A stretch of 64,000 bases of DNA from Brevibacterium sp. UMB1308A (GCF_030230605.1 NZ_JASPDO010000001.1:199264-263263); one strand, 5' to 3'; shown: positions 35,453 through 44,240, numbered from the stretch's first letter. A program made the numbers and translations. Notes: generated by a model from the sequence alone, not told the origin.

Positions 35453-37708
35453 GTGAAGGTTTTAGTTATTGGTTCTGGTGCCCGTGAACACGCTCTAGTG
35501 GCTGCTTTGTCGCGCGACCCCATGGTGCACACCGTGATCGCCGCCCCGGGTAACCCGGGAATCGACGTGATGTGCGAAACCCGCCCTGTTGACGCGACCG
35601 ACCCACAAGCGGTGACTTCTCTTGCTCAGGAATGCGACGCGTCGCTTGTGGTCATTGGGCCAGAGGCTCCTCTGGTTGCAGGAGTATCCGACGCTTTGCG
35701 GGCAGCTGGAATCGCCGTGTTTGGCCCGTCTCAGGCTGCGGCTGCGCTAGAAGGTTCGAAAGCCTTCGCTAAAGAAGTCATGGACGCAGCCAAGGTGCCA
35801 ACAGCAGCGTCGGTGGCGGCGACCTCGGCGCAGGAAGCCCGGGAAGCCCTCACCCGCTTTGGTGCCCCACACGTGGTGAAAGCTGATGGCTTAGCCGCGG
35901 GGAAGGGCGTTGTTGTCACCCGGGATTTCGACGAGGCCCTCAACCACGCGGTTGCGTGTTTGGAAGAGTCTGACCGGGTGGTGATCGAAGACTTCCTTGA
36001 CGGGCCCGAGGTGTCCCTCTTTGTAGTCTGTGACGGCACCACGGCCGTGCCACTGGCTCCCGCGCAGGATTTCAAGCGAGCACTGGATGGCGACCAGGGG
36101 CCCAACACGGGTGGCATGGGCGCGTATTCGCCGCTGCCGTGGGCGCCCGGTCACCTGGTTGACGACATTGTGGAGCAGGTGGCGCAGCCGGTTGTCGATG
36201 AGATGGCTCGGCGTGGGACCCCGTTCGTGGGGTTGCTGTACTGCGGGCTGGCGTTGACCAAGAACGGCATTGAGGTCGTTGAGTTCAATGTGCGTTTTGG
36301 AGATCCAGAAACACAGTCAGTGCTGTCGTGTTTAGAGACTCCGCTGGGAGCGCTCTTGCTTGCGGCGGCACAAGGGCGATTGAGTGAGTACTCGCGTCTG
36401 GAGTGGAGTACAGATGCTTCCGTCACCTTGGTTCTTGCTGCTGAGGGTTACCCTGCGTCGCCACGCAAAGGTGACCCCATTGCCGGTTTGGAAGAGGCTG
36501 GCGCTGTTGACGGTGTCATGGTGTTGCACGCGGGAACTGCGGTGAACGAGCAGGGCGAGGTAGTGACCAATGGTGGTCGTGTCCTGTCAGTCGTGGCTAA
36601 CGCGCCTTCGTTGCAGGAGGCACGCGAACTGGCGTACCGCGCTGGTGACCTGATCACGTGGGAAGGCAAAACGTACCGCAACGACATTGCCTCGGCTGCC
36701 GTGCAGGGTGCTATTCGCGTGCCGGTAGCGGCTGGTTCCGGCGAGGTTGAAAGCGTTGCTGAAAACGCAGCGGAAGGTGCGCAGGCTCCCCGTAGCTCTG
36801 TTGCGTGGTGGGCCTCGCAAGCGCCGCAGGTTCCTGGCTGGACGCACGTGTACTCAGGCAAGGTGCGCGATCTGTACATCGCTGTTGAGGCGAAAAACAT
36901 GGATGACGCGGACCGCTTGCTCATGGTTGCGTCTGACCGGATTTCTGCGTATGACCACGTGATTCCCACGCCTATTCCAGACAAAGGAAAGGTGCTCACT
37001 GGCCTGACCGCGTGGTGGTTTGATCAGGTGTCTGATCTGGTTGGTAACCACGTGTTGACGGTTGATGTTCCGGCCGAGGTGGCCGGCCGTGGAATGATCG
37101 TCAAACCCCTGCGTATGTTCCCGGTTGAGTGCGTGGCACGCGGCCACCTCACCGGGTCTGGGCTCAAGGACTACCAGAAGACTGGGGCCGTGTGTGGTAA
37201 CGAGTTGCCCGAAGGTTTGGGCGAGGCGTCTAAGTTAGAGCCCGCGATCTTCACCCCTGCGACTAAAGCGGAGTTGGGTGATCACGATGAGAACATCACG
37301 TTTGACCAAACAGTTGAGCTTCTTGGTGACAGCGATGCGGAGGCGTTGAAGTCGCTGACGCTGGCTCTCTTTGAGCGCGCGCGATCGATTGCGGCCGAGC
37401 GTGGGATCATTTTGGCTGACACCAAGTTTGAGTTCGGCCGTGATTTCACGGGCCAGATTGTGTTGGGAGATGAGGTTCTGACACCTGACTCGTCACGTTT
37501 TTGGGATGCGGAAGGTTTCGTTGAGGGGCAGTCACAGCCCAGCTTTGACAAGCAGTTCGTGCGTGACTGGCTGACCAGTGAAGAGTCTGGGTGGGATAAA
37601 GATTCTGGTGTAGCACCGCCGCAACTTCCTACCCAGGTGGTCGAGGCAACTCGCGCCCGTTATATTGAGGCGTTTGAGAGGCTGACGGGACGAAAGTTCC
37701 CTGAGTAG
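35453..37708 (+). CDS. purD: PurD-PurC fusion: GAR synthetase and SAICAR synthetase
   Basis: Bifunctional purine enzyme of 751 residues. Residues 1-430 form a complete PurD (VLVIGSGAREHAL, GPEAPLVAGVSD, HVVKADGLAAGKGV, NTGGMGAYSP, EFNVRFGDPETQ); residues about 460-750 form a complete PurC (VYSGKVRDLY, VASDRISAYDH, FPVECVARGHLTGSG, IFTPATKAELGDHDENI, ADTKFEFG). The Ala/Glu-rich segment around 425-450 is the linker. PurD and PurC catalyse steps two and eight, so the fusion does not channel consecutive intermediates. Translation starts at GTG 35453. Both halves look active; no frameshift is visible at the join. Confidence 0.93.
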   Translation: MKVLVIGSGAREHALVAALSRDPMVHTVIAAPGNPGIDVMCETRPVDATDPQAVTSLAQECDASLVVIGPEAPLVAGVSDALRAAGIAVFGPSQAAAALEGSKAFAKEVMDAAKVPTAASVAATSAQEAREALTRFGAPHVVKADGLAAGKGVVVTRDFDEALNHAVACLEESDRVVIEDFLDGPEVSLFVVCDGTTAVPLAPAQDFKRALDGDQGPNTGGMGAYSPLPWAPGHLVDDIVEQVAQPVVDEMARRGTPFVGLLYCGLALTKNGIEVVEFNVRFGDPETQSVLSCLETPLGALLLAAAQGRLSEYSRLEWSTDASVTLVLAAEGYPASPRKGDPIAGLEEAGAVDGVMVLHAGTAVNEQGEVVTNGGRVLSVVANAPSLQEARELAYRAGDLITWEGKTYRNDIASAAVQGAIRVPVAAGSGEVESVAENAAEGAQAPRSSVAWWASQAPQVPGWTHVYSGKVRDLYIAVEAKNMDDADRLLMVASDRISAYDHVIPTPIPDKGKVLTGLTAWWFDQVSDLVGNHVLTVDVPAEVAGRGMIVKPLRMFPVECVARGHLTGSGLKDYQKTGAVCGNELPEGLGEASKLEPAIFTPATKAELGDHDENITFDQTVELLGDSDAEALKSLTLALFERARSIAAERGIILADTKFEFGRDFTGQIVLGDEVLTPDSSRFWDAEGFVEGQSQPSFDKQFVRDWLTSEESGWDKDSGVAPPQLPTQVVEATRARYIEAFERLTGRKFPE

Positions 37709-37780
37709 CCTTCGATAGGTCCCAGCAGAAACCTGCTATCAAGCTGCTACACAGGGGCACGAGTTAAGACTTTCTAGTGT

Positions 37781-38392
37781 TTACTCTTTGTTCTTGTCGT
37801 ATGTAGCGTTTGCGATGAGGTCCTTTGCATCATCCTGTGAAAAGCCTTCTCCACGAAAGCTGATCAGCTCCATCGTCGAAACGTTACCGGTTTCGCGGTT
37901 ACCGGCGGACATGAACAATCCGTTCCAGTAGTCACCGTCAGCATCTTTAACTTCGAAATAGGCAACCTGAGCCTCATCGGCACCTTTGACGTCTACGTTC
38001 TCCACCCCTTTTGGACTGATTTCGGCGGAATTTCCTAGCACATTGCCGTACAGCACAGCTTGATTTGTAGCGTCTACATGTGGACTCTCACCAGTGTTTT
38101 TCGTGAGCCTAAGTTGGGTCGTCATTTCTGTATCACTGTCGCGCGCCCCCACGACCCAAGGGTCTTTGATGCTTTCAGGGTCACTTGTCTTGTCAAACTT
38201 TACCCAGTCTTTGGGCACCGTAACGGTGAGTGGCCCCGAGCTCACTTCTAACACGTCTGTTTGGTCTTGTTTGTCTTGAGAGTCATCGACAGCACCAGGG
38301 TCTTCGCTCGCACATCCTGCGACACTCAAGGACATGAGAGTGGCCACCAAAACGGAAGCAACCAGCGTAGTAAACGTCTTCATCTTTTTCAC
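37781..38392 (-). CDS. Small lipoprotein, family shared with OmpA and effector loci (copy 2)
   Basis: Protein of about 203 residues with a signal peptide and lipobox VAGC. The mature domain (LTVTVPKDWVKF, NQAVLYGN, DYWNGLFMSAGN, ELISFRG, DDAKDLI) lines up with the lipoproteins at 13.6 and 46.9 kb. GTG 38392, three codons before an ATG, has AGAGG seven bases upstream and is chosen; a much longer frame upstream adds no signal peptide. It lies between the purD-purC fusion and the Flp-leader NlpC/P60 protein, on the opposite strand to the latter. AT-rich relative to the purine genes. Confidence 0.78.
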   Translation of the reverse strand: MKKMKTFTTLVASVLVATLMSLSVAGCASEDPGAVDDSQDKQDQTDVLEVSSGPLTVTVPKDWVKFDKTSDPESIKDPWVVGARDSDTEMTTQLRLTKNTGESPHVDATNQAVLYGNVLGNSAEISPKGVENVDVKGADEAQVAYFEVKDADGDYWNGLFMSAGNRETGNVSTMELISFRGEGFSQDDAKDLIANATYDKNKE

Positions 38393-38472
38393 GGTTAGTA
38401 CCTCTTTAGCCGACTTACTGACATGAAGTCCCAGCGCCAAAACGAAAAACTTTCGCCCCAAGGCTAACACCG

Positions 38473-38943
38473 TCAGGTTGTGATGAAGCATCGCCCGCTT
38501 TTGCGCATGCACACTGTTGCTGGTACTGGTTCATGTAACCAGTACCTATAGTAGTTTTCCTTCATTTGCCGAATAGCGTCCTGTTGTTCGAGGGAGTCTG
38601 CACTGTTGATTTTGGGTTCAAACTGATTGATCACGTGGCCACCGTTTGCGAAAACTTGCACCCGAACTTGGCGAGGCACCCAATTGGTGTCCTCGCCCCA
38701 ACCGTCGACAATCATCTCGCCTGACTTCAACCTGGCAACTACTCGCGTATTCAGAGGCGAGAAATCACCTTTAAGTCGCGCGTTTTTGGTGACACTGATA
38801 TCGACGGCAACGATGTGTCCATCTTCTTGCCAGGCCTTCTTGTCCCACAGGTTACGGATTCGGTGGCCAAAGAACCTCCACCCGAAGAAGATCGCTGCAA
38901 CCGCGGGCAGAGCTACTTTCCACCAGTCAACTATGGAGTCCAT
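38473..38943 (-). CDS. Uncharacterised membrane-anchored protein
   Basis: Protein of 156 residues with a single N-terminal hydrophobic segment (about 10-24, VALPAVAAIFFGWRFF) and a beta-rich domain (VAVDISVTKNARLKGDF, TRVVARLKSGEMIVDGWGED). I do not recognise it. It is divergent from the Flp-leader NlpC/P60 gene and neighbours the lipoprotein, so it could be an accessory or immunity factor for that protein; there is no direct evidence. Confidence 0.62.
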   Translation of the reverse strand: MDSIVDWWKVALPAVAAIFFGWRFFGHRIRNLWDKKAWQEDGHIVAVDISVTKNARLKGDFSPLNTRVVARLKSGEMIVDGWGEDTNWVPRQVRVQVFANGGHVINQFEPKINSADSLEQQDAIRQMKENYYRYWLHEPVPATVCMRKSGRCFITT

Positions 38944-39101
38944 GTATGTTCCTGTTCATTCGTGGGCTAACCGATATGCGCGGTCCATGCACACTTTGGG
39001 CGAATCTTAGGCCCCTGTGCCCAAGACTTTTGCGTTGGTGGTCACTACCATTGAATGTGGTTTCCCTCGCTATCCCCACGTACATCACAGGTGAGAACAC
39101 G

Positions 39102-39809
39102 ATGCACACTGTCACAGCAGCGCACAAGCGTCAAGACACAAGCGAAGACGGCTTCGGAACAGTTGAATTCATCGGTATTACTGTCGTCGTAGCTATCATT
39201 ATCGCGGGCATATTCGCTTTCCCATGGGCAAAAGAACTCGTTCCTGGAACACAGGCATCTGTTTGTAAAGTGACAACTGGGAACAGCGCTCACCACGCTG
39301 ACGGCACGTGTGCGAAGGATAACAAGACTTTTGTTCAGGCCAGCGAAGCCCAACCATTACCCGATGATCAGCCTAAACCTGATGCAGCAGGCACAAAAGA
39401 CCGCCAGGAGATCATCAAGCGCGCCAATTCGTGGGTAGAACGAGGCGTTCCATACTCGATGGAGGCCTACACAAACGGCCCCGACGGCAAGCCGTACCGC
39501 ACAGACTGCTCAGGTTTCGTCTCCATGGCATGGGGGTTGGATCACAGCTACAGCACGGTAACGCTCCCGCAGGTAGCACACCCGATTTCTAAAGACGAGC
39601 TTCAGCCAGGAGACATTCTGCTGAAGGGTGGCCCAGGCACTGAGGGCGCCAACGGTCACGTGGTCATCTTCAACGGGTGGACAGACGAATCACGCACTTC
39701 GTACTACGTCCTTGAACAGGCCGGTGGAACCGGCGCAATCGCACGCACGGTCCCATACCCTTACGCTGGCGACAACTCATACCGACCATACCGCAAGAAC
39801 GGCTTGTAA
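39102..39809 (+). CDS. Flp-type leader fused to NlpC/P60 peptidase
   Basis: Protein of 235 residues. The N-terminus has a class III prepilin leader EDGFGTVEF (cleavage after Gly17, Glu22 at +5) and a hydrophobic helix VVAIIIAGIF. A Cys55 (SVCKV) and Cys70 follow, as in the other Flp-leader proteins. Residues 100-235 are an NlpC/P60-type papain-fold domain: Cys136 in YRTDCSGF, LQPGDILLK, and His186 in GHVVIFNGW. Such enzymes hydrolyse peptidoglycan stem peptides. Translation starts at ATG 39102 with AGGTGAG upstream; a longer upstream frame is not convincing. Role is inferred as a wall-hydrolysing effector or a pilus-linked wall enzyme. Confidence 0.8.
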   Translation: MHTVTAAHKRQDTSEDGFGTVEFIGITVVVAIIIAGIFAFPWAKELVPGTQASVCKVTTGNSAHHADGTCAKDNKTFVQASEAQPLPDDQPKPDAAGTKDRQEIIKRANSWVERGVPYSMEAYTNGPDGKPYRTDCSGFVSMAWGLDHSYSTVTLPQVAHPISKDELQPGDILLKGGPGTEGANGHVVIFNGWTDESRTSYYVLEQAGGTGAIARTVPYPYAGDNSYRPYRKNGL

Positions 39810-39891
39810 CCCCCCGCTCCTTCTCAGCTCTTACCCCTTTAACTTCTCAACTCAATAAATACCCACCCACGAGTACTCAAGGATCCCCGCC

Positions 39892-40878
39892 ATGAGCACG
39901 CTACATTTGCGCGTAAAAAAGCTGGCCCAAAAGGGCCAAGGAAGCATTGAATACATTGGCATCGCAGTCATCGCGGCCATTGTTATAGCTGGCATCGTCG
40001 CCACACCTATTAAGAGCCTCATTTCAGACGGGATGGCCAAGGTAATTTGCCAGGTCACCCATGGAGTCGACCATTACTCTGCGGAGGGTACGTCGCCAAC
40101 TCCCCCGCTTGTAGCCACCGTCTCAACACCTGCATCAGCCGAGGTGCTTGCCGGAGAATGCCCATTGGTGTCAGGCAAAACCGACAGCAAATCCACAGCA
40201 GAAGCCAAGAGCGCCCAGGGCAAAAGCTCTGACTCCAAGAAGTCTGACAAGAACTCCGAAAAGAGCTCAAACAAGAACTCTGGTAAGAGCAAAGACTCAG
40301 GAAAGTCGAGTGGCTCCAAGAGCGACTCTCAGAAGGACGGCAAAGACAGTTCAAAGTCAGGCAAAAAGGAAAACCCAGTCAAGGGTGAGCCCGCTGATGT
40401 GAGCCCGCAGGGCTTTGACGGTCCTTTTGTCAAAGGTAAGGACGGCTACGTCTATGACGGTGAAGGAAACCGAGTCCCTTACTCGAATTCGAAGAGAAGG
40501 CCTAGTTACGCTGACGGCCAGGTCGAAGAAGTCTGGAAGCAGTCACGCGACAAGCAGCTGGAAGAAATCAAGAACGGCAAACTAAAGCCTGATGAAAACG
40601 GTTTCGTCCCTAAAAAGCTCGAGAAAGACGAGATCTATGTCAAAGACATCGATGACAACTGGAGATCAGTCAAATGGAAGCCTGGTCAGAATCGTGGGGG
40701 CAAGTGGGACATGGGCCACAAAACAGGACACGAGTTCCGCAAGACGCACAGTGACTACATGAACGGAAATATCAGTAAAGACGAGTTCCTCAAGGAATAT
40801 ACGGATCCCAACAACTATAAAGTTGAGGACCCCAAACGCAACCAGTCCCACATTGACGAGGACAAATCCGACCAATAG
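39892..40878 (+). CDS. Flp-type leader fused to GH-E nuclease toxin domain
   Basis: Protein of 328 residues in three parts. Residues 1-55 are a near copy of the Flp pilin leader (KGQGSIEY, cleavage after Gly15, Glu20 at +5; helix 22-38) followed by VICQV (Cys53) and a second Cys90. Residues 97-162 are a Ser/Lys/Asp-rich flexible linker. Residues 165-328 hold a polymorphic-toxin HNH/Endo VII type domain: KWDMGHKTGHE (271-281) with the Gly-His...Glu signature, then DEFLKEYTDPNNYKVEDP and RNQSH ending in His320. This matches the GH-E nuclease toxin family. AAGGAT precedes the ATG. It is followed by a hairpin and the convergent ankyrin-repeat gene, a candidate immunity protein. Presumably secreted or displayed through the Tad apparatus; untested. 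Confidence 0.85.
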   Translation: MSTLHLRVKKLAQKGQGSIEYIGIAVIAAIVIAGIVATPIKSLISDGMAKVICQVTHGVDHYSAEGTSPTPPLVATVSTPASAEVLAGECPLVSGKTDSKSTAEAKSAQGKSSDSKKSDKNSEKSSNKNSGKSKDSGKSSGSKSDSQKDGKDSSKSGKKENPVKGEPADVSPQGFDGPFVKGKDGYVYDGEGNRVPYSNSKRRPSYADGQVEEVWKQSRDKQLEEIKNGKLKPDENGFVPKKLEKDEIYVKDIDDNWRSVKWKPGQNRGGKWDMGHKTGHEFRKTHSDYMNGNISKDEFLKEYTDPNNYKVEDPKRNQSHIDEDKSDQ

Positions 40879-40893
40879 CAACGACCAGGAAAC

Positions 40894-40930
40894 GTGGGAG
40901 GGTATGCACTGCGCGCGCATACCCTCCCAC
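40894..40930 (+). terminator. Hairpin between toxin and ankyrin genes
   Basis: Inverted repeat GTGGGAGGGTATGC / GCATACCCTCCCAC (14 bp, loop of 9) between convergent genes; probably a bidirectional terminator, although the T-run is short (ACCTTT on +). Confidence 0.7.
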
Positions 40931-40959
40931 ACCTTTAGGCGCGTAATCGCTTACAACGC

Positions 40960-41487
40960 TCAGTAACCTTTAGTCTTCAAGAATTCATCAAGAACATCGT
41001 GCTTTCCAGATGCCGCGTCCACGCACATTCTGAGCCATTTGCCAACCGTGTTGACCGGGTTTCGTTTACTTGATGGAAGCTCCAGATCAAGTGCATCTGC
41101 CCCAAACAAGGCTTCATACACAGGGCGACGTTCTTCATCGCCGTCAGCATCGATCTCCACCGCTAATCGCAGTACCAAAGCGCCTTGTCCGTTGCGGAAG
41201 TTGACGTCCGCGCCACCGTCCACCAGGCGCTTAACCAGTTCACAGTCACCTTCACTCAAGTGGTCATGTCCACCCAAAAGAAGTGACAGAGTGTTCTGCC
41301 CTTCTTCTACCGCACACGGGTCAGCACCTTTGTCCAACATGTCACTACTGATTCGAAAACGCGCATCTGCGTCACGGTTGATTAAACCACCCAAAAGCAT
41401 GTCAGTGACATCATTGTTCTCAGCATCAAAAACTTCACAAAACTCTTCGTATGAACCGTTCCGGGCAACATATAACGGGCTCGCCAT
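40960..41487 (-). CDS. Ankyrin-repeat protein, putative immunity protein
   Basis: Cytoplasmic protein of 175 residues with ankyrin-type repeats (DMLDKGADPCAVEEGQNTLSLLL, KRLVDGGADVNFRNGQGALVLRLA, VYEALFGADALDLELP). Ankyrin-repeat proteins are known immunity partners of polymorphic toxins, including HNH nucleases, and this gene is convergent with and adjacent to the GH-E protein. It is acidic, which suits binding a basic nuclease. Transcription is opposite to the toxin gene, so the immunity protein would be separately controlled. The assignment is inference from location and repeat type. Confidence 0.75.
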   Translation of the reverse strand: MASPLYVARNGSYEEFCEVFDAENNDVTDMLLGGLINRDADARFRISSDMLDKGADPCAVEEGQNTLSLLLGGHDHLSEGDCELVKRLVDGGADVNFRNGQGALVLRLAVEIDADGDEERRPVYEALFGADALDLELPSSKRNPVNTVGKWLRMCVDAASGKHDVLDEFLKTKGY

Positions 41488-41632
41488 TGTGACTCCTTAG
41501 GGATATAGGGGGTATGCATTCTCAACTATAGGGGGCGCCCGCGCTCACTGCTGCCACCAAGCACCGCCGGTTGATAGACTTCACATGAACTGTGGCGGGT
41601 TTCCCGCCTCCCACCTGCATCCAAGGAGCACC

Positions 41633-41890
41633 ATGGGACGTGTAGTCGTCGAGGTCATGCCAAAGCCTGAAATTCTTGACCCCCAGGGCAAAGCAATTTC
41701 GCAAAGCCTGGAACGTTCAGGCGTGAGCGGTTTCGATGTTCGTCAGGGAAAGCGCTTCGAACTCACCATCCATGAAGAAATCACCCCCCAAGTTCTTGAG
41801 CAGGTCAAGCAGGTCGCTCAGGACCTCCTTTCCAACCCAGTCATCGAAGACGTGGTGGGCGTTTACGAAGTCACCGGTGATGCCCAGTGA
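41633..41890 (+). CDS. purS: FGAM synthetase subunit PurS
   Basis: Small subunit of 85 residues: [19 protein letters not shown] and the [15 protein letters not shown] and [13 protein letters not shown] blocks are diagnostic. It joins PurQ and small PurL for glutamine-dependent FGAM synthesis. AAGGAGC precedes the ATG at 41633; the frame upstream is not coding. It overlaps purQ by four bases. Confidence 0.96.
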   Translation: MGRVVVEVMPKPEILDPQGKAISQSLERSGVSGFDVRQGKRFELTIHEEITPQVLEQVKQVAQDLLSNPVIEDVVGVYEVTGDAQ

Positions 41891-42645
41891 CCACCGATCA
41901 GCTCATTGGCGCACCGGTCTCAACGACCTCGGCACCTGAAGCCCAGGGCCTTCGAGTGGGTGTTGTGACGTTCCCCGGGTCCCTTGACGACCGTGACGCC
42001 GCCCGCGCTATCGCGCTTTCCGGTCCCGAGGTCGTCCCACTCTGGCACGCCGACACCACCTTGGCATCGGTCGACGCGGTAGTCCTGCCAGGCGGGTTTT
42101 CCTACGGCGACTATCTGCGTTGCGGTGCAATCGCTGCACGTTCGCCCATCATGGAAGCGATCGTTGACGCCGCTAAAGGTGGCCTGCCAGTTCTGGGTAT
42201 TTGCAACGGGTTCCAGATCCTGTGCGAATCGGGCTTGCTCCCCGGTGCGCTGGTGCGTAATGACCACCAGCAGTTCATTTGCCGTGACCAGAAACTGCGG
42301 GTAGAAAACGCGAACACCGCGTGGACCAGTTCATATGAGCAGGGCCAGGTCATCACTGTTCCACTCAAGAACGGTGAGGGAAGCTACCAAGCTGACCAGC
42401 ACACGCTTGACGAACTTGAAGCTGAAGGCCGGGTTGTTTTCCGCTACGAGGGCTACAACCCCAACGGTTCCCAGCGCGACATCGCCGGCATCACCAACAC
42501 TCAAGGTAATGTCGTTGGCCTTATGCCACACCCCGAACACGCTGTTGAGGCTGGGTTCGGTTCAGCCGTTGGGAGCGACATGGGTGCTGGTGTCGACGGC
42601 CAGGGGTTCTTCACCTCGGTCATTGCGCACCTGACCCGGGCGTAA
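41887..42645 (+). CDS. purQ: FGAM synthetase subunit PurQ (glutaminase)
   Basis: Class I glutamine amidotransferase of 252 residues delivering ammonia to Pur[19 protein letters not shown], nucleophile in [19 protein letters not shown], and MPHPEHAVE carrying the catalytic His and Glu. It has an unusual N-terminal extension (about 20 residues, ending before [11 protein letters not shown]) compared with typical PurQ; it may begin further in. Translationally coupled to purS. Confidence 0.96.
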   Translation: MTTDQLIGAPVSTTSAPEAQGLRVGVVTFPGSLDDRDAARAIALSGPEVVPLWHADTTLASVDAVVLPGGFSYGDYLRCGAIAARSPIMEAIVDAAKGGLPVLGICNGFQILCESGLLPGALVRNDHQQFICRDQKLRVENANTAWTSSYEQGQVITVPLKNGEGSYQADQHTLDELEAEGRVVFRYEGYNPNGSQRDIAGITNTQGNVVGLMPHPEHAVEAGFGSAVGSDMGAGVDGQGFFTSVIAHLTRA

Positions 42646-42735
42646 GCCCGCGTACCGCACGCAAACGTAAGCCAGGCGCCCAGCACTGTCACAAACCCAC
42701 ATTCTTCCCCCCGAGCGTCAACCAGGAAGGACACC

Positions 42736-43836
42736 ATGAAAGAAAGTCCAGCACTCACCGACCTTGTCGTCTCAGGCGTGTTCATCTCAACAGAAGCTCA
42801 GTGGGTTTTTGAACGCACCACCGCCAACTCCGATTACGACTGGAATGTGGACTTTTCCGACGCTCCACTCATTGAACTGTCCGGTGAGCACGGGTTTACT
42901 GGCCGCCCCCACATGATTGGGTCCACCGATTCCAACTACGACACTTTCCGCTGGGGTTGGTCGCCGGATAACGACTGGAAAGAACCCGCGATCGCGCTTT
43001 CCCGCAAAGTGCGCGAATACGGGGCTGAACACCAGATCCCAGAGTTCACCGACCCCGAATTCGACACGCACGACGACCAAGCCCTGCGCATGGTCATCGC
43101 TGCAAAGGTCATCACCGGCCACCTGTTCCACGTCCCACTTCCCGTGGGACCCGCGACCGCGTGGCTCATTGTGGATGCCCCGCAGCTGCAGTTGGGTGAG
43201 CCTGAAATCCGGCCGGTTGTGAAGGCTTTGGCCGCTGGCTTGTCTGTCACCGACATCCCCAACCACCGCACGGCCATCCAAGAGTACGGACGTCTGCGTG
43301 GCTTCCACGTCGTTGAGAACGGCGACGGCTTGCGCATGCTGCTAAAAGACGGTTCAGCCGACCTCACGTTCGACTCTCTCAACCGTCTCACCAACTGTCA
43401 GGTGACCCAGCCGCTCAGTGACGAGGCTGCGGAGCAGCTCAGTGCCGCTGGGGTCGCTGAACCCCAGTTGGTCCGCGTTGAGGTTGAGGACGCACCGCCG
43501 GTTGAGGAGTCGCAGGCCCCCACCGCCGAGGTGGTTGCCGAGCCAGAGCCGAGTGTCACCTCGGGCGCGGAAGACTCCGCCGAACAGGTGCTCCCACAGA
43601 CGGCTGCCGTGGAAGACGAAACCGTTGCGGACGTGCCCGTCCAGGAACCCGCCGCCGAGGTCGTCGAAGAGCCAGTCGCATCTGTGCCAACCGAGCCCGA
43701 ACCTGTTGCTCCGCGTGAAGCTGAACCCGTTGAACAGCCCTCGGTTAAAGAAGAGCCTGCACCGGAACCTACACCTGAAGCAGAGAAGCCGAAGAAGAAA
43801 AAGAAGGGCTTCTTTGGTCGCTTGTTCGGGCGTTAG
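42736..43836 (+). CDS. DUF6882-like protein with acidic tail
   Basis: Protein of 366 residues. The first 220 residues resemble the DUF6882-type fold (DTFRWGWSPDNDWKEPAIALS; PLPVGPATAWLIVD), assigned with low certainty. The next 130 residues are an Ala/Glu/Pro/Val-rich low-complexity segment, and the end is a basic cluster with an amphipathic tail, KKKKKGFFGRLFGR. The acidic linker plus basic end suggests attachment to a membrane or nucleic acid. AGGAAGG precedes the ATG. Two heptamer CCGAGGT copies fall inside it. Confidence 0.6.
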   Translation: MKESPALTDLVVSGVFISTEAQWVFERTTANSDYDWNVDFSDAPLIELSGEHGFTGRPHMIGSTDSNYDTFRWGWSPDNDWKEPAIALSRKVREYGAEHQIPEFTDPEFDTHDDQALRMVIAAKVITGHLFHVPLPVGPATAWLIVDAPQLQLGEPEIRPVVKALAAGLSVTDIPNHRTAIQEYGRLRGFHVVENGDGLRMLLKDGSADLTFDSLNRLTNCQVTQPLSDEAAEQLSAAGVAEPQLVRVEVEDAPPVEESQAPTAEVVAEPEPSVTSGAEDSAEQVLPQTAAVEDETVADVPVQEPAAEVVEEPVASVPTEPEPVAPREAEPVEQPSVKEEPAPEPTPEAEKPKKKKKGFFGRLFGR

Positions 43837-43838
43837 TT

Positions 43839-44240
43839 CTAGCCCAACTTTTCGACGAACCACACTCGGCTTGTGTCGTGTGGCAGGTACTTCACGGGGT
43901 GAACTTGACCTTCTGCGAATTCGTTTTGGTTCCACGCCGCAAAGTCGATGAGCGCTTCAGCATATGACTGGAATGTGAAGCCGTCTGGTGTTCTCACGAC
44001 AACGGTGAACGTGCACAGTCGTCGTGTGCCCCGCGCAATGGTTCCCCCGAAAGTCTGATACACCGTGAGTCTGCGTTCAACGATTGTGGCCATGCCTTGA
44101 GGGGCAGTCAGGAGTTGTTGGCGCAACTGTGGATCCGGTTTGCCTCGCCGGTTCGCTGTGCGCACCATGACGATGACCCAGATGATCTCCGGTGTCAACA
44201 CAACAGCGCATATGAAAAGCACAATCATCGCGGTCTTCAT
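43839..44240 (-). CDS. Uncharacterised membrane protein
   Basis: Protein of 133 residues: one N-terminal hydrophobic helix (about 4-27), a basic patch, then a beta-rich soluble domain (TIVERRLTVYQTFGG, CTFTVVVRTPDGFTF, HDTSRVWFVEKLG). I do not recognise it. GGAGAC precedes the ATG. It is convergent with the previous gene, with only two bases between stop codons. Confidence 0.68.
   Translation of the reverse strand: MKTAMIVLFICAVVLTPEIIWVIVMVRTANRRGKPDPQLRQQLLTAPQGMATIVERRLTVYQTFGGTIARGTRRLCTFTVVVRTPDGFTFQSYAEALIDFAAWNQNEFAEGQVHPVKYLPHDTSRVWFVEKLG

Noticed and set aside
40170..40380. Ser/Lys repeats of the toxin linker as a DNA repeat or CRISPR-like array
   Set aside because: The repetition is only at amino-acid level with variable spacing; there are no direct repeats with unique spacers.
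41510..41632. Hairpin-like sequence upstream of purS as a tRNA or purine riboswitch
   Set aside because: It lacks an acceptor stem/anticodon layout and lacks the conserved purine riboswitch core; probably just promoter region shared with the ankyrin gene.
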